Origin: JANMES01 sp038329865 | GTDB taxonomy: Bacteria > Planctomycetota > Phycisphaerae > Tepidisphaerales > Tepidisphaeraceae | DNA: 64,000 nucleotides | Direction: 5' to 3' | Assembly (NCBI GenBank): GCA_038329865.1 | Contig: JBBQNK010000011.1 | Location: 1 to 64,000 of the forward strand | Shown: positions 8,470 to 16,024 of the stretch, piece by piece | How positions within the stretch are numbered: position 1 is the first letter of the stretch | Layout: every line of letters begins with the position of its first letter | Made by a program: the position numbers and the translations under genes | The notes under the pieces: model-generated | Seen by the model: only the letters and a program-made list of their open reading frames with translations | What the model was told of the DNA's origin: nothing | The model's database searches: none

Positions 8470-8489
8470 AAAACGGTATGTACCGTTTT
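8470..8489. promoter_or_regulatory. 20-bp perfect palindrome (right copy)
   Basis: The sequence is AAAACGGTA, spacer TG, TACCGTTTT, the exact reverse complement of the element at 3180-3199, about 5.3 kb away. Two extra T residues follow it. It lies between the module's last gene and the tRNA fragment, so the pair brackets the integrase-to-83-aa-gene module. Confidence 0.65.
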
Positions 8490-8607
8490 TTATTTCCAAA
8501 TACCGCGAATCGCCGAGAAAACACGCGAAGTTGTGCGAAGGCTTGCAAAGTGATTGATCGCGCGTAAAATGCTTGAAATTAAGGCATTTTTCGTGCTTTT
8601 CGGTGTC

Positions 8608-8668
8608 AAAAAAACTCGCCTGTTAACGGGAATGTTGTAGGTTCGAGTCCTACCTGTCGAGTTTTTTT
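8608..8668 (+). other. tRNA-Asn 3' fragment: right attachment-site remnant of the island
   Basis: From 8620 the sequence reads as the 3' part of a tRNA: anticodon loop CTGTTAA (anticodon GTT, Asn), intact T arm (GTAGG 8637-8641, loop TTCGAGT, CCTAC 8649-8653), 3' acceptor strand 8654-8660 and discriminator G 8661. The 5' half (D arm and acceptor 5' strand) is absent and the anticodon stem does not pair with the upstream bases, so the break is near the anticodon. This is the typical duplicate left when a tyrosine integrase inserts into a tRNA gene; the intact gene should lie left of the window. The fragment is enclosed by an 11-bp inverted repeat (AAAAAAACTCG at 8608-8618, CGAGTTTTTTT at 8658-8668). 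Confidence 0.75.
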
Positions 8669-8800
8669 CCTTTCCACCACGCTGCCACCGCTCGAAAAAC
8701 ACGAGCTCGCGGCGAAATTCTTACTAAAACGCATCGATTCAAACTAACTCCCGGCCGGGCCGAGAGTTCTGGATTTTGTGCGGGTGCGGAAAGGTGAAAA

Positions 8801-8840
8801 AAGGTACGGAAAGGGACGGAAAGGGACGGGTTGGGACGGG
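8801..8840. repeat. Four 10-bp tandem repeats in a gene-free stretch
   Basis: Four imperfect decamers of the type AAGGGACGGA run from 8801 to 8840. They lie in the 370-base stretch 8669-9038, between the island border and moaE, where I see no gene. Confidence 0.6.
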
Positions 8841-9038
8841 AGTGTCACGGCACTCTTCTGCGAAACCGCCAGCGGTTGGCCGAGACTCTTGAGTCCGCGC
8901 TGGTTTTCGTTTCGCTCTGCAGATTGAACCCAAGCTTGATCGAAAAACCCCTATTTGATTGTCAAAGAACAGCGACGAAATTGATCCTAACATCGTCCGT
9001 ACATTTGTCAACTGCAAAATGACGAATTCTCGTTCATT

Positions 9039-9464
9039 TCACTTCTCTTCTACCCAAGTCGATTCGCCCGTCTGCCAGACCTCTTTTTTCCAGATCGCCA
9101 CGTCGCGTTTGAGCTCGTCGATCAAAAACCGGCACGCCTCAAACGCCTCCTTGCGGTGCGGCGACGAAACCGCGATCACCACGCTCGGCTGCCCCACGTC
9201 CACCCGCCCGGTGCGGTGAAGGATCGCGAGTTTCAAGATCGGCCACCGCCCCCGCGCCGCCGCCGCGAGTTCTGTCAGCTGCTTTACCGCCATGTCGGCG
9301 TAGGCTTCATAGTCGAGCGCGACGAGCACCCTGCCGTCCGCGTGCGTCTCGGCCCGCGTCGTCCCGGCGAAGACACAGATGCCGCCGGCGTTGTCGTCGG
9401 CGACGAACCGATCCGCGTCGGCGACGCTCAGCGGCGATGAGAAAAGTTCGATCCAGTCGGTCAT
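9039..9464 (-). CDS. moaE: Molybdopterin synthase catalytic subunit MoaE
   Basis: A 141-residue protein of normal MoaE length. It shows ILHRTGRVDVGQPSVVIAV and RKEAFEACRFLIDELK followed by RDVAIWKKE, which contain the conserved basic active-site residues. MoaE with MoaD converts cyclic pyranopterin phosphate to molybdopterin in the cytoplasm. Its ATG overlaps the stop of the upstream membrane protein by four bases, and moaD lies about 0.9 kb upstream on the same strand. Confidence 0.95.
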   Translation of the reverse strand: MTDWIELFSSPLSVADADRFVADDNAGGICVFAGTTRAETHADGRVLVALDYEAYADMAVKQLTELAAAARGRWPILKLAILHRTGRVDVGQPSVVIAVSSPHRKEAFEACRFLIDELKRDVAIWKKEVWQTGESTWVEEK

Positions 9465-10165
9465 GTCGGCTCCGTTGAATCACGTTGTGGCGATAGAAGT
9501 TGATCGCGGTCGGCGAACGATTCGATCTTGACGAATCGAACGCCTGGCGAGCGAATCGGAAAGAGGCCTTCTGGCGCTGCTCGAATCTCCCGCCGTTGAA
9601 TCACAAATTCCAACGGCACTTGTAACACCGCTACCGCGACCCAGACAAGCCAGGCAATGTCCGGCTGAATGCCGATTCGTTTCACCGACGCTTCACCAAA
9701 TAAAAGTGGGAAGGCAACCGCTATCGTGAGGGCCTGAACCGCCACGCTCAGAAGCGACAGCCACCAAACACGTCGTTCCCATTTATTCCATTTGATAAAA
9801 CAAGCGTCGCAGACCGTTTGATGTGTAAGAAAATTCACCTTCGCCGACTGGTTGGACAGGTTGATCTTCAGCGTCCGCAACGGCCATCGCACCACCCACT
9901 TTACGGAAGCGACCGTCCGACAATCCGCCCCGCAACCGCAGCAGGTGTCCGCGAGTTGATCGAGCGCGAACCGCCGCCGCATCGATTTGGCGAAGTATTT
10001 GAGCACGTCGGCGTCGTTGCGAGAATATTTGCGCTGATACCGCAGGCTGGCCCGGGCATCGATCAGCGCTTCCACTTCCGGCACGTGCGCGGGTAGGCCG
10101 TCGGTGTCGAACGTGGCATAGTCGAGCGACGCGACGGGCTCGGGTTGAGTGTTCTGCCGGGTCAT
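9461..10165 (-). CDS. Hypothetical membrane protein with cysteine cluster, between moaD and moaE
   Basis: A 234-residue protein coupled to moaE by an ATGA overlap. Residues about 75-125 carry CCGCGADC and later CDAC, a CxxC-type set that could bind zinc or another metal. Two hydrophobic segments follow (VWWLSLLSVAVQALTIAVAF, and IAWLVWVAVAVLQVPLEFVI). The N-terminus is soluble and charged. No family is recognised. Its place in a molybdopterin operon hints at a link with cofactor metabolism, but coupling may be fortuitous. Confidence 0.65.
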   Translation of the reverse strand: MTRQNTQPEPVASLDYATFDTDGLPAHVPEVEALIDARASLRYQRKYSRNDADVLKYFAKSMRRRFALDQLADTCCGCGADCRTVASVKWVVRWPLRTLKINLSNQSAKVNFLTHQTVCDACFIKWNKWERRVWWLSLLSVAVQALTIAVAFPLLFGEASVKRIGIQPDIAWLVWVAVAVLQVPLEFVIQRREIRAAPEGLFPIRSPGVRFVKIESFADRDQLLSPQRDSTEPT

Positions 10166-10173
10166 TTGATTTG

Positions 10174-10308
10174 CTTACGGTGGCACAGACATTCTTGTCT
10201 GTGACGAAGCGAGGTACGCCTCGATTCGTGCTCTCCAATGTTCGGCAATCGCACGGGCGGACGAGTACATCCGCCCGTCACAGACAGGAATGTCTGTGCC
10301 ACCGTAAG
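10174..10308. repeat. About 130-bp palindromic element, family A (copy 1)
   Basis: The outer arms pair perfectly over 21 bp (CTTACGGTGGCACAGACATTC at 10174-10194 against its complement ending at 10308). Inner sub-hairpins include CGAGGTACGCCTCG and GGCGGACGAGTACATCCGCC. A second copy lies inverted at 33639-33765. It occupies the gap between the cysteine-cluster protein and moaD. Confidence 0.85.
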
Positions 10309-10363
10309 AGGAAATGAACACCGGGGCGGAGATGAAGCGGGCAGCGGGTCGGGCGATTCCATC

Positions 10364-10615
10364 TCACCCCCCGCTCACCGGCGGGATGACCGCCAACTCG
10401 TCGCCGTCCTTCAGCGGCTCGGCCAGCGACGTGTACTCGAAATTCAACGCGAACGCGCACCGCGGCAGGTGGGCGGCCGTCGCGGGATAGTCGGCGGCAA
10501 GACGATCGGCGGCGGTGGCGACGGTGGCGTCTTCCGGGAGATCGAGCGTGACCTCGCCGCGCTGGGCGGCGTCGCGGACGATGGCGAAGAGCTTTACTTT
10601 CACTTTGATCGTCAT
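10364..10615 (-). CDS. moaD: Molybdopterin synthase sulfur-carrier subunit MoaD
   Basis: An 83-residue ubiquitin-fold protein beginning MTIKVKVKLFAIVRDAA and ending PPVSGG. The terminal Gly-Gly is the residue pair converted to thiocarboxylate and inserted into the MoaE active site. It transfers sulfur in molybdopterin synthesis. It is on the same strand as moaE but separated by the hypothetical membrane protein and the family A palindrome, an unusual spacing for this pair. Confidence 0.93.
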   Translation of the reverse strand: MTIKVKVKLFAIVRDAAQRGEVTLDLPEDATVATAADRLAADYPATAAHLPRCAFALNFEYTSLAEPLKDGDELAVIPPVSGG

Positions 10616-10620
10616 GGATT

Positions 10621-10763
10621 AAACCACGGAGGCACGGAAGCACGGAGGCGCATTCGTCGTTTTACGCCACTCGTTTGAGTTCAGATTTTTCTTTTGAGAG
10701 TTCATACAAACAAAGTGCTTCAGAGCTTCGAGCGCGCCTCCGTGCCTCGGTGCCTCCGTGGTT
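10621..10763. repeat. Palindrome with tandem-repeat arms (cacggagg type)
   Basis: Arms at about 10621-10650 and 10734-10763 are complementary with few mismatches, and each is made of repeats of the type CACGGAGG. The element spans the gap between lpxI and moaD and overlaps two bases of the lpxI stop codon. Confidence 0.8.
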
Positions 10764-11628
10764 AATCTTTCTTCTCCCCGAACGACGCCACCATCGCCTC
10801 ATCCACGCCGACGATCGCCATCTTGTACCGGTCCGCCAATTCGATCACCTTCGGCTTCTCAAGCATGATCGTCTTGGCAGCATCCAGCACCACGCAGTTG
10901 CATTTGGCGGCGTGGAGTTTTTCGATCGTGGTCGTGCCGATGCTGGGGACGTCGACGCGCATGTCCTGGTAGGTGTTGGCGACTTTGATCAGCGTCCACC
11001 CGCCGGCCGGGCAGAGTTTGCCGGCACGCTCGATCATGAGGTTGGTGCCTTCGAGCGCTTCGACGGCGATCACGTCGCGGTCGATGACGGCGATGCACTG
11101 GCCGACGTCCATCTGGCTGATCTTGCGGCAGATCTCGTACCCCGCAGCGATGTCGAGCCACTGCTGCTGCGTCGGCTGCTTCTTCGTGAGCACGCCGGGC
11201 GTGGTGAGGTGTTCGGGGGAGTATTGAGTGGAGTCGATCAATTGAATTCCCGCGCCGGCCAGCTCGTCGATCACCGCCTGCAGAAACGCCTGCGGCCGCT
11301 TGTCGTGCCGCCAGACGTTCCAGAACAGGCGGACGGTTCGCGTGTCGGGAATATACCGCAAGTACCGCCAGCGGTCGTACATCTGCGATTTGGCGACGCG
11401 CCCGACCATGATCGCTTCGGAACAGCCGCCTTTTTTGAGCACGTCGATCCACGTGTTGAGTCGCAACACGCCGACGGGTTCGTACACGTCGACATGATCG
11501 CGCAGGTCTTCCCACGCATGTCCCGCGAGCGCGGCGCAAATCACCTTGCGCCCCGCGGCGCGGGCGCCTTGCGCGACGAGCACGGGGAAAACGCCTTCAC
11601 CGGCGATGAGTCCGAGCGGTTCGGCCAT
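10762..11628 (-). CDS. lpxI: LpxI-type UDP-2,3-diacylglucosamine pyrophosphatase
   Basis: A 288-residue protein of the LpxI (DUF1009) family. It opens with PLGLIAGEGVFPVLVAQGAR, has MVGRVAKSQMYD in the first third and CIAVIDRDVIAVEALEGTN followed by TLIKVANTYQDMRVDVPSIG in the second, all conserved blocks. It hydrolyses UDP-2,3-diacylglucosamine to lipid X in lipid A synthesis at the inner membrane, replacing LpxH. With kdsB it shows an LPS-type outer membrane. The stop codon falls in the outer arm of a palindrome. Confidence 0.93.
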   Translation of the reverse strand: MAEPLGLIAGEGVFPVLVAQGARAAGRKVICAALAGHAWEDLRDHVDVYEPVGVLRLNTWIDVLKKGGCSEAIMVGRVAKSQMYDRWRYLRYIPDTRTVRLFWNVWRHDKRPQAFLQAVIDELAGAGIQLIDSTQYSPEHLTTPGVLTKKQPTQQQWLDIAAGYEICRKISQMDVGQCIAVIDRDVIAVEALEGTNLMIERAGKLCPAGGWTLIKVANTYQDMRVDVPSIGTTTIEKLHAAKCNCVVLDAAKTIMLEKPKVIELADRYKMAIVGVDEAMVASFGEKKD

Positions 11629-11689
11629 ACTTTTACTGTAGGAATAGCGGGAGTGAATTGCACGCTCCTTCCATCCGCCGATGTCATTC

Positions 11690-11748
11690 GTTTAGCCGCG
11701 GCGGCCACGCCACGTGGTGCCACACGCGGCGTAGCCGCCGCGGCTAAA
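11690..11748. repeat. Palindrome (tttagccgcggcgg type)
   Basis: TTTAGCCGCGGCGGC near 11690 and its complement ending at 11748 form a GC-rich hairpin. Its ends resemble those of the palindrome at 18339-18403 (both begin TTTAGCCGC), so the two may be related. Confidence 0.75.
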
Positions 11749-11839
11749 CATTGCGGTAACTGAAAACACTTTCCCCGCAAATCCAGTAGGTTTTCTAGAG
11801 ATGTTGTTTGGCGGCCCGCGAGGTCCTAGCATCGCGCGG

Positions 11840-12013
11840 ATGGAACACATTCTATACATCGCGGCGTGCGTGATCGTTCCGATGGTGTGGGGCCTGATCG
11901 TGGTGTTCGTGTCGAACCGAATCGACACATGGGCCAAGAACAAGCGCGGCGCCGACGGCCACGGCAATGCAGTCAATCGCGATGACGCGATGCGGGTGGA
12001 ATACCACATTTGA
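11840..12013 (+). CDS. Small single-pass membrane protein
   Basis: A 57-residue protein from ATG 11840: one hydrophobic segment (HILYIAACVIVPMVWGLIVV) followed by a polar tail with KNKRGADGHGN. No family is recognised. It is isolated between two palindromes. Confidence 0.5.
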   Translation: MEHILYIAACVIVPMVWGLIVVFVSNRIDTWAKNKRGADGHGNAVNRDDAMRVEYHI

Positions 12014-12024
12014 AAAAGAATGAT

Positions 12025-12115
12025 GAACACAGAGACACAGAGGCACAGAGAAAGCGCGGAGAATTAATTCTGATCTCATTCTGCGTTTTCTCTGTGCCTT
12101 TGTGTCTCTGTGTTC
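12025..12115. repeat. Palindrome with tandem-repeat arms (cacagag type)
   Basis: The left arm begins GAACACAGAGACACAGAGG at 12025 and the right arm is its complement ending at 12115, each made of repeated ACACAGAG-type units. A close relative is at 34719-34791. Confidence 0.85.
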
Positions 12116-12135
12116 ACTTTTCCGCGAATTGATAA

Positions 12136-13041
12136 ATGCACCTCACCATCGACCACCACATCATCCCCATCCTGCCGGTGATTTTGGTCGGCATGTTTGT
12201 CGGGTACATTGCGGGGATGTTCGGCGTGGGCGGCGGGTTTGTGCTCACGCCGGTGCTGAACATTGTGTTTGGCGTGCCGATCCAGATTGCAATCGGGAGC
12301 GCGCTCTGCCAGAAAGTCGGGACGTCGATCGCTTCGTTCCTTAAGTATCGCCACTACAAGCGCGGCGAGCCGCGGTTCGATTGGGTGATGATGGCCGGCA
12401 GCGTCCTGGGCGTGGATGCGGGCACGCGGCTGCTGCGGTATGTCGTCACGATGGGGAACCTCGGCATCGGCAAGAAGCCGGCCATCGGGCTCGTGGCGAT
12501 CGAGATCGTCTACGCGCTCATGCTCTCGCTGACGGCGTGGTTCACGATCCGCGAGGCGATCCGCGCGATGCGCCGCGACACGCCGCGCGGCGACGCGACG
12601 ATCCCCGGCCCATTGGCGAAGATAAGAATCCCTCCGTACATCGATCTGCCGAACGTGCAACTCAAGCAAGTCTCCGTGCCGGTGATGGTGTACGTCGGTT
12701 TCATCCTCGGCGTGTTGAGCGGCCTGCTCGGCATCGGCGGCGGAGTCGCGTTCATGCCCGTCCTGCTCTACGGTTACGGCCTGAGCGTCCGCAACGCAGC
12801 CGGCACGGGAATCCTGCTGCTGTTCGTCACTGTCGTCACCGGCACGATCGTGCAGGCGCACGAAGGCTTCGTCAGCCTGCCGCTGGCGATGACGATCCTG
12901 ATCGGCTCGTCGATCGGCTCACAACTCGGCGCGCTCACGACGCATCACCTCCAGAACCGCGTGCTCCGACTGCTCTTCGGCGGGCTGGTGCTGGCTACGG
13001 TGGGGATGATTTTGTGGGATTTGATCCGATCTCTGGTGTAG
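12136..13041 (+). CDS. TauE/SafE family membrane permease
   Basis: A 301-residue membrane protein with two homologous halves, each carrying the family glycine motif (IAGMFGVGGGFVLTPVL near residue 25 and SGLLGIGGGVAFMPVLLYG near residue 200). About eight membrane segments are visible. TauE/SafE (formerly DUF81) proteins are putative exporters of sulfite, sulfoacetate or other organosulfur anions; substrate cannot be told here. A second, shorter copy of its 3' end lies at 14091-14230. Confidence 0.9.
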   Translation: MHLTIDHHIIPILPVILVGMFVGYIAGMFGVGGGFVLTPVLNIVFGVPIQIAIGSALCQKVGTSIASFLKYRHYKRGEPRFDWVMMAGSVLGVDAGTRLLRYVVTMGNLGIGKKPAIGLVAIEIVYALMLSLTAWFTIREAIRAMRRDTPRGDATIPGPLAKIRIPPYIDLPNVQLKQVSVPVMVYVGFILGVLSGLLGIGGGVAFMPVLLYGYGLSVRNAAGTGILLLFVTVVTGTIVQAHEGFVSLPLAMTILIGSSIGSQLGALTTHHLQNRVLRLLFGGLVLATVGMILWDLIRSLV

Positions 13042-13121
13042 GGCCTGCCTTTGCAACGATTTATGTTGACAGCCGGGTGACGTACTGGAAAATATCTCTC
13101 TATCGGGGATCGGGAGAAAAG

Positions 13122-13976
13122 GTGAATCGATTTTTAAATTGGCGAGCCGGCCGCTGGCTTGCGATCTGCGCGTTGCTCTGGGCCACACCGGCGCCGGCGC
13201 TGGAGATCGTCGGCTACGACCCTGCGCGGCACGATCGCTTCGCTGATTTCGGCGCTTCAAACTTCACGCTCAATCCGGGCTTCATCGGCGCCAGCTACGA
13301 CCTGTCGGGCATCGGCTGGAACGGCAGCAAGGGTGTGGCGTTGATTTCCGATCAGTACTTCATCGCCGCCAATCATTTCCAGCCGAGCGGATCGGTGGCA
13401 TTCCAGGGAAGCGACGGGGTTGTCCGCACGTACGTGATCGACAGCTACACGACGACCGCCACCGGGCCGTACACGTCGGACCTGGTCATCGGCAAGCTGA
13501 CGACGGCGGTCGATTCGCACATCACTTCGTATGCGATCGGTGACGGCACGTCCGCTGATTTCATCGGTCGCGAGATTCTCACCTTCGGTCAAAACCAGCA
13601 GGCGGGGCGGAACGTAATCTCAGGGATCGAATACGTCAGCACCAGCCCGGACAATCCCACGCTGACGTTCTACTTCAACTACGATCCCGCCACCGGCTTC
13701 AACCCCGACGAGGCTCGCGCGGTCGGCGGCGACTCGGGCAGCCCAACCTTCACCGTCATCGACGGCCAGCTTGTCCTGTTAGGCGACCACTTCGCCAATG
13801 ATCCCGACAACCCGCTGCTTCCCACGTACGACTCGCTGGCCGCAGCCTATTTCGACCAATACCCATCCGGCAGCGGCGCGCGAATTTTAATTCTGCCGGA
13901 ACCGGCTTCGCTCGGGGTATTCGGACTGTTTTTGCTGGGGTTACAACGACGGCGTCGCACTCGCGTCGCGGTTTGA
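13122..13976 (+). CDS. Secreted trypsin-like serine protease with PEP-CTERM signal
   Basis: A 284-residue protein from GTG 13122, with GGGAG upstream. A signal peptide covers residues 1-28 (LAICALLWATPAPALE). Residues resembling the S1 triad appear: H in YFIAANHF, D in TSDLVIGKL, and S in GGDSGSPTF. The C-terminus LPEPASLGVFGLFLL followed by RRRRTR is a PEP-CTERM anchor: PEP motif, hydrophobic helix, basic tail, processed by an exosortase-type enzyme. It may be a peptidase or a degenerate protease domain. It sits between the permease and the duplicated permease fragment. Confidence 0.8.
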   Translation: MNRFLNWRAGRWLAICALLWATPAPALEIVGYDPARHDRFADFGASNFTLNPGFIGASYDLSGIGWNGSKGVALISDQYFIAANHFQPSGSVAFQGSDGVVRTYVIDSYTTTATGPYTSDLVIGKLTTAVDSHITSYAIGDGTSADFIGREILTFGQNQQAGRNVISGIEYVSTSPDNPTLTFYFNYDPATGFNPDEARAVGGDSGSPTFTVIDGQLVLLGDHFANDPDNPLLPTYDSLAAAYFDQYPSGSGARILILPEPASLGVFGLFLLGLQRRRRTRVAV

Positions 13977-14090
13977 ACGAGTGCCGAGTCAGCGGTAGTG
14001 ACTGGATACCGGAACCGGTAATTTTAGTATGTGTTTGCGAAGAATCCGACGCACGACATCAAAGCCCGAACCAAGCCATGACCGTCCGGA

Positions 14091-14230
14091 TGACGATTCT
14101 GATCGGCTCACAACTCGGGTCGCTGACGACGCATCACCTGCAAAATCGCGTGCTGCGACTGCTCTTCGGCGGGCTGGTGCTGGCTACGGTGGGGATGATT
14201 TTGTGGGATTTGATTCGGTCGCTGGTGTAA
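14091..14230 (+). pseudogene. Duplicated 3' fragment of the TauE/SafE permease gene
   Basis: These 140 bases match 12891-13041 with only scattered mismatches and one 12-base deletion. The translated tail (THHLQNRVLRLLFGGLV and onward) is identical to the permease C-terminus. The open frame begins at an ATG at 14079 with unrelated upstream sequence, giving about 50 residues. It is most likely a non-functional by-product of a duplication or insertion that placed the PEP-CTERM gene between the copies. Confidence 0.85.
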
Positions 14231-14269
14231 GTTATCGCCGGCCGGTTCTACAGAATCGCCAGGGTTTCT

Positions 14270-14500
14270 ATGTTGATTCGCTACAGTTGCCTTACGCTGT
14301 TCGCAGCAGTCTTGATCGCGGCCGCGCTGATTAAATGGACGATTGAAGGTCTGCCGGACTTCGGAACCGTTCTCAACTACTTTCTGTTCTGCGCGATGGT
14401 ATTGTATTTCGCTGCACAGCTACTTGATTGGATCACGACGCGGAAAAATAAGCGTCGGGGATTCCCGGTCGTATTCGATTCAACAGATAAGAGAATGTAA
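14270..14500 (+). CDS. Small two-helix membrane protein
   Basis: A 76-residue frame from ATG 14270 with two hydrophobic segments (LTLFAAVLIAAALIKW and FLFCAMVLYFAAQLLDW) and a basic C-terminal TTRKNKRRG. No family is recognised. Confidence 0.5.
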   Translation: MLIRYSCLTLFAAVLIAAALIKWTIEGLPDFGTVLNYFLFCAMVLYFAAQLLDWITTRKNKRRGFPVVFDSTDKRM

Positions 14501-14553
14501 AATCGCAAAATCTGGATCGGGAAAAAACATCGTGCTGGTGCCGATCAGGATCG

Positions 14554-14991
14554 CTACAGAAACTTCGCCCGAATCTCCGGCGTAGGCATGCGGCACGCCT
14601 CCACCTGGCCGAACAGTTTGTAGCGGTACTTCGCGAAAATCTTGTAGCCGATGTTCCGCACGAACGGCGGGACGAGCATGAACCAGTTCAGCACGCGCCA
14701 CGGCATGGGCATGTACTTGGCCAATCGCAGCGCGGCGGTGGATTGCGTCAGCACCCTGCCGTTGTCGAAGACGATCATGGTGTTGAGCATTAAATCGCCC
14801 AGGCCGTTCTCGTGCATGATTTTCTGGCCGATGTCGGACTGCTGGGCGGCGAAGCGGAAGCGATCCTGCGGATCGTGATCGATGAGGAAGTTGATCGTGT
14901 GATTGCAGAAATTGCAGACGCCATCGAACAGCACGACGGTTTTATCGGCGGCGATTTGCGTCGCGGGAAGTTGTACAGCGGTTGCGGTCAT
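14554..14991 (-). CDS. DCC-family thiol-disulfide oxidoreductase (DUF393)
   Basis: A 145-residue protein from ATG 14991; a TTG four codons upstream is an alternative start. It has the diagnostic VVLFDGVCNFCNHTINFLI, where D-G-x-C-x-x-C is the thioredoxin-like redox motif, and later RVLTQSTAALRLAKYM and FVRNIGYKIFAKYRYKLFG, conserved in the family. The function is a predicted disulfide redox activity. Confidence 0.88.
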   Translation of the reverse strand: MTATAVQLPATQIAADKTVVLFDGVCNFCNHTINFLIDHDPQDRFRFAAQQSDIGQKIMHENGLGDLMLNTMIVFDNGRVLTQSTAALRLAKYMPMPWRVLNWFMLVPPFVRNIGYKIFAKYRYKLFGQVEACRMPTPEIRAKFL

Positions 14992-15012
14992 GAACTTTAC
15001 CAATCACTTTCT

Positions 15013-15076
15013 CGTGTAGCCGGCCAGCTAGCTCGCCGTTTGATAGCCCACGGCGAGCTAGCTCGCCGGCTACACG
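15013..15076. repeat. Palindrome (cgtgtagccggc type)
   Basis: CGTGTAGCCGGCCAGCTAGC at 15013 pairs with the complementary arm ending at 15076; the AGCTAGCTCGCCG core is present in both arms. Confidence 0.85.
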
Positions 15077-15155
15077 CGACTTAGAAGCATCGGTTACTTC
15101 CGTCGCTTTCATTATATCCTGCGAGGCAAATCCGTCCTTCAATTTCGCTGAAAAC

Positions 15156-15563
15156 TCACTTAACCGACGGTGGATTAAGGAATTCCGACAGGGCCTCCTC
15201 GGGCAGTTTCGGGCCGCCGAAGCGGGCTTCGTAGCTCATGGCGCTGTGGCGGACGAGCACGTCGTTCTTATCAAACTGCGTGATAATGAACGATCGACTG
15301 AGCAGATCCGACTCTCTATTCTTCACCGTCCAATAGAACATGATCGTTCTTTTGTCGTCAGAAACGCGGTCGGGATCGCCCATGACACTGAGGACTTCCG
15401 CGCGATTGGTATGGCCGTCGGTCAGGACGAGCAACTTGGATTTGTACTGCCGCTCGCGATCGTTCATACTCAGTGGCTGACCATCGGACAACCCCGCGGA
15501 CTCGTGGCACCCGGCCAGCAGCAGGCAGGCGAGGAGGACGCTCTGGCACGCGATCTTCGTCAT
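15156..15563 (-). CDS. Small lipoprotein, BamE/SmpA-like
   Basis: A 135-residue protein. The signal peptide ends in the lipobox LLLAGC (Cys about residue 19), so it is lipid-anchored. The central segment NRAEVLSVMGDPDRVSDDK followed by an aromatic strand (TIMFYWTV) resembles the SmpA/OmlA (BamE) fold: a helix with G-x-P then beta strands. A role in outer-membrane assembly is possible but unproven. Confidence 0.7.
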   Translation of the reverse strand: MTKIACQSVLLACLLLAGCHESAGLSDGQPLSMNDRERQYKSKLLVLTDGHTNRAEVLSVMGDPDRVSDDKRTIMFYWTVKNRESDLLSRSFIITQFDKNDVLVRHSAMSYEARFGGPKLPEEALSEFLNPPSVK

Positions 15564-15865
15564 TTCATTAGATTAAAGGATGAGGGCGGAAGGATGAAGT
15601 ATGAAAATCCAAAAAACGTGTTTTCTCAATGTTCCCTGCAATTCACCGCGATGGCGCAAGCGAGCGGCGGCAGTCAACCGGGCGGCGTAGTCGCTTGCGC
15701 CTTCGTGGACGAATTCATTGCTATTCCCTCGAACCCTCGCCCCGCCGCTGCCGTACTAGTCAGGTCCGATAAAACTTTTCCGATCCGGATTTTTTAGTGG
15801 AACTGCCCTTCGGGCCACTGTAAATTTCGCAGGTCAATCGATTTGCTTTCACCGGGATACGCATC

Positions 15866-16015
15866 ATGATGACTCTGATGATGGATAGTGAACTGATGGT
15901 CGGACTGACAGTGCTCGCTTCGGTGGTTCTCACTGCCGGCGTGGTCGTGGTTCGGACAATCCTCGAGCGCAAAGCAGTTCGCGTCCCCGTTCGAGTCGAA
16001 TCGGATCCGCGGTAG
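15866..16015 (+). CDS. Possible 49-residue membrane peptide
   Basis: A 49-codon frame from ATG 15866 to TAG 16013-16015. One long hydrophobic segment (MVGLTVLASVVLTAGVVVV) is followed by a basic tail with RTILERKAVRVPVR. The ribosome site is weak. It fills part of the gap 15564-16024, where I see no other gene. Confidence 0.35.
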   Translation: MMTLMMDSELMVGLTVLASVVLTAGVVVVRTILERKAVRVPVRVESDPR

Positions 16016-16024
16016 GCCTGCTGC

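Noticed and set aside
8614..8661. Functional tRNA gene
   Set aside because: D arm and 5' acceptor strand are missing and the anticodon stem does not pair.
8608..8668. Rho-independent terminator (A7...T7 hairpin)
   Set aside because: The 11-bp stem has a 39-base loop that is clearly a tRNA 3' half; attachment-site remnant explains it better, though a terminator effect is not excluded.
10675..11763. 362-codon open frame antisense to lpxI
   Set aside because: LpxI motifs on the other strand are unambiguous and the antisense product is compositionally odd.
12381..13121. Upstream extension of the PEP-CTERM protein's reading frame
   Set aside because: It overlaps the TauE/SafE gene in another frame; the GTG at 13122 with a ribosome site gives a proper signal peptide.
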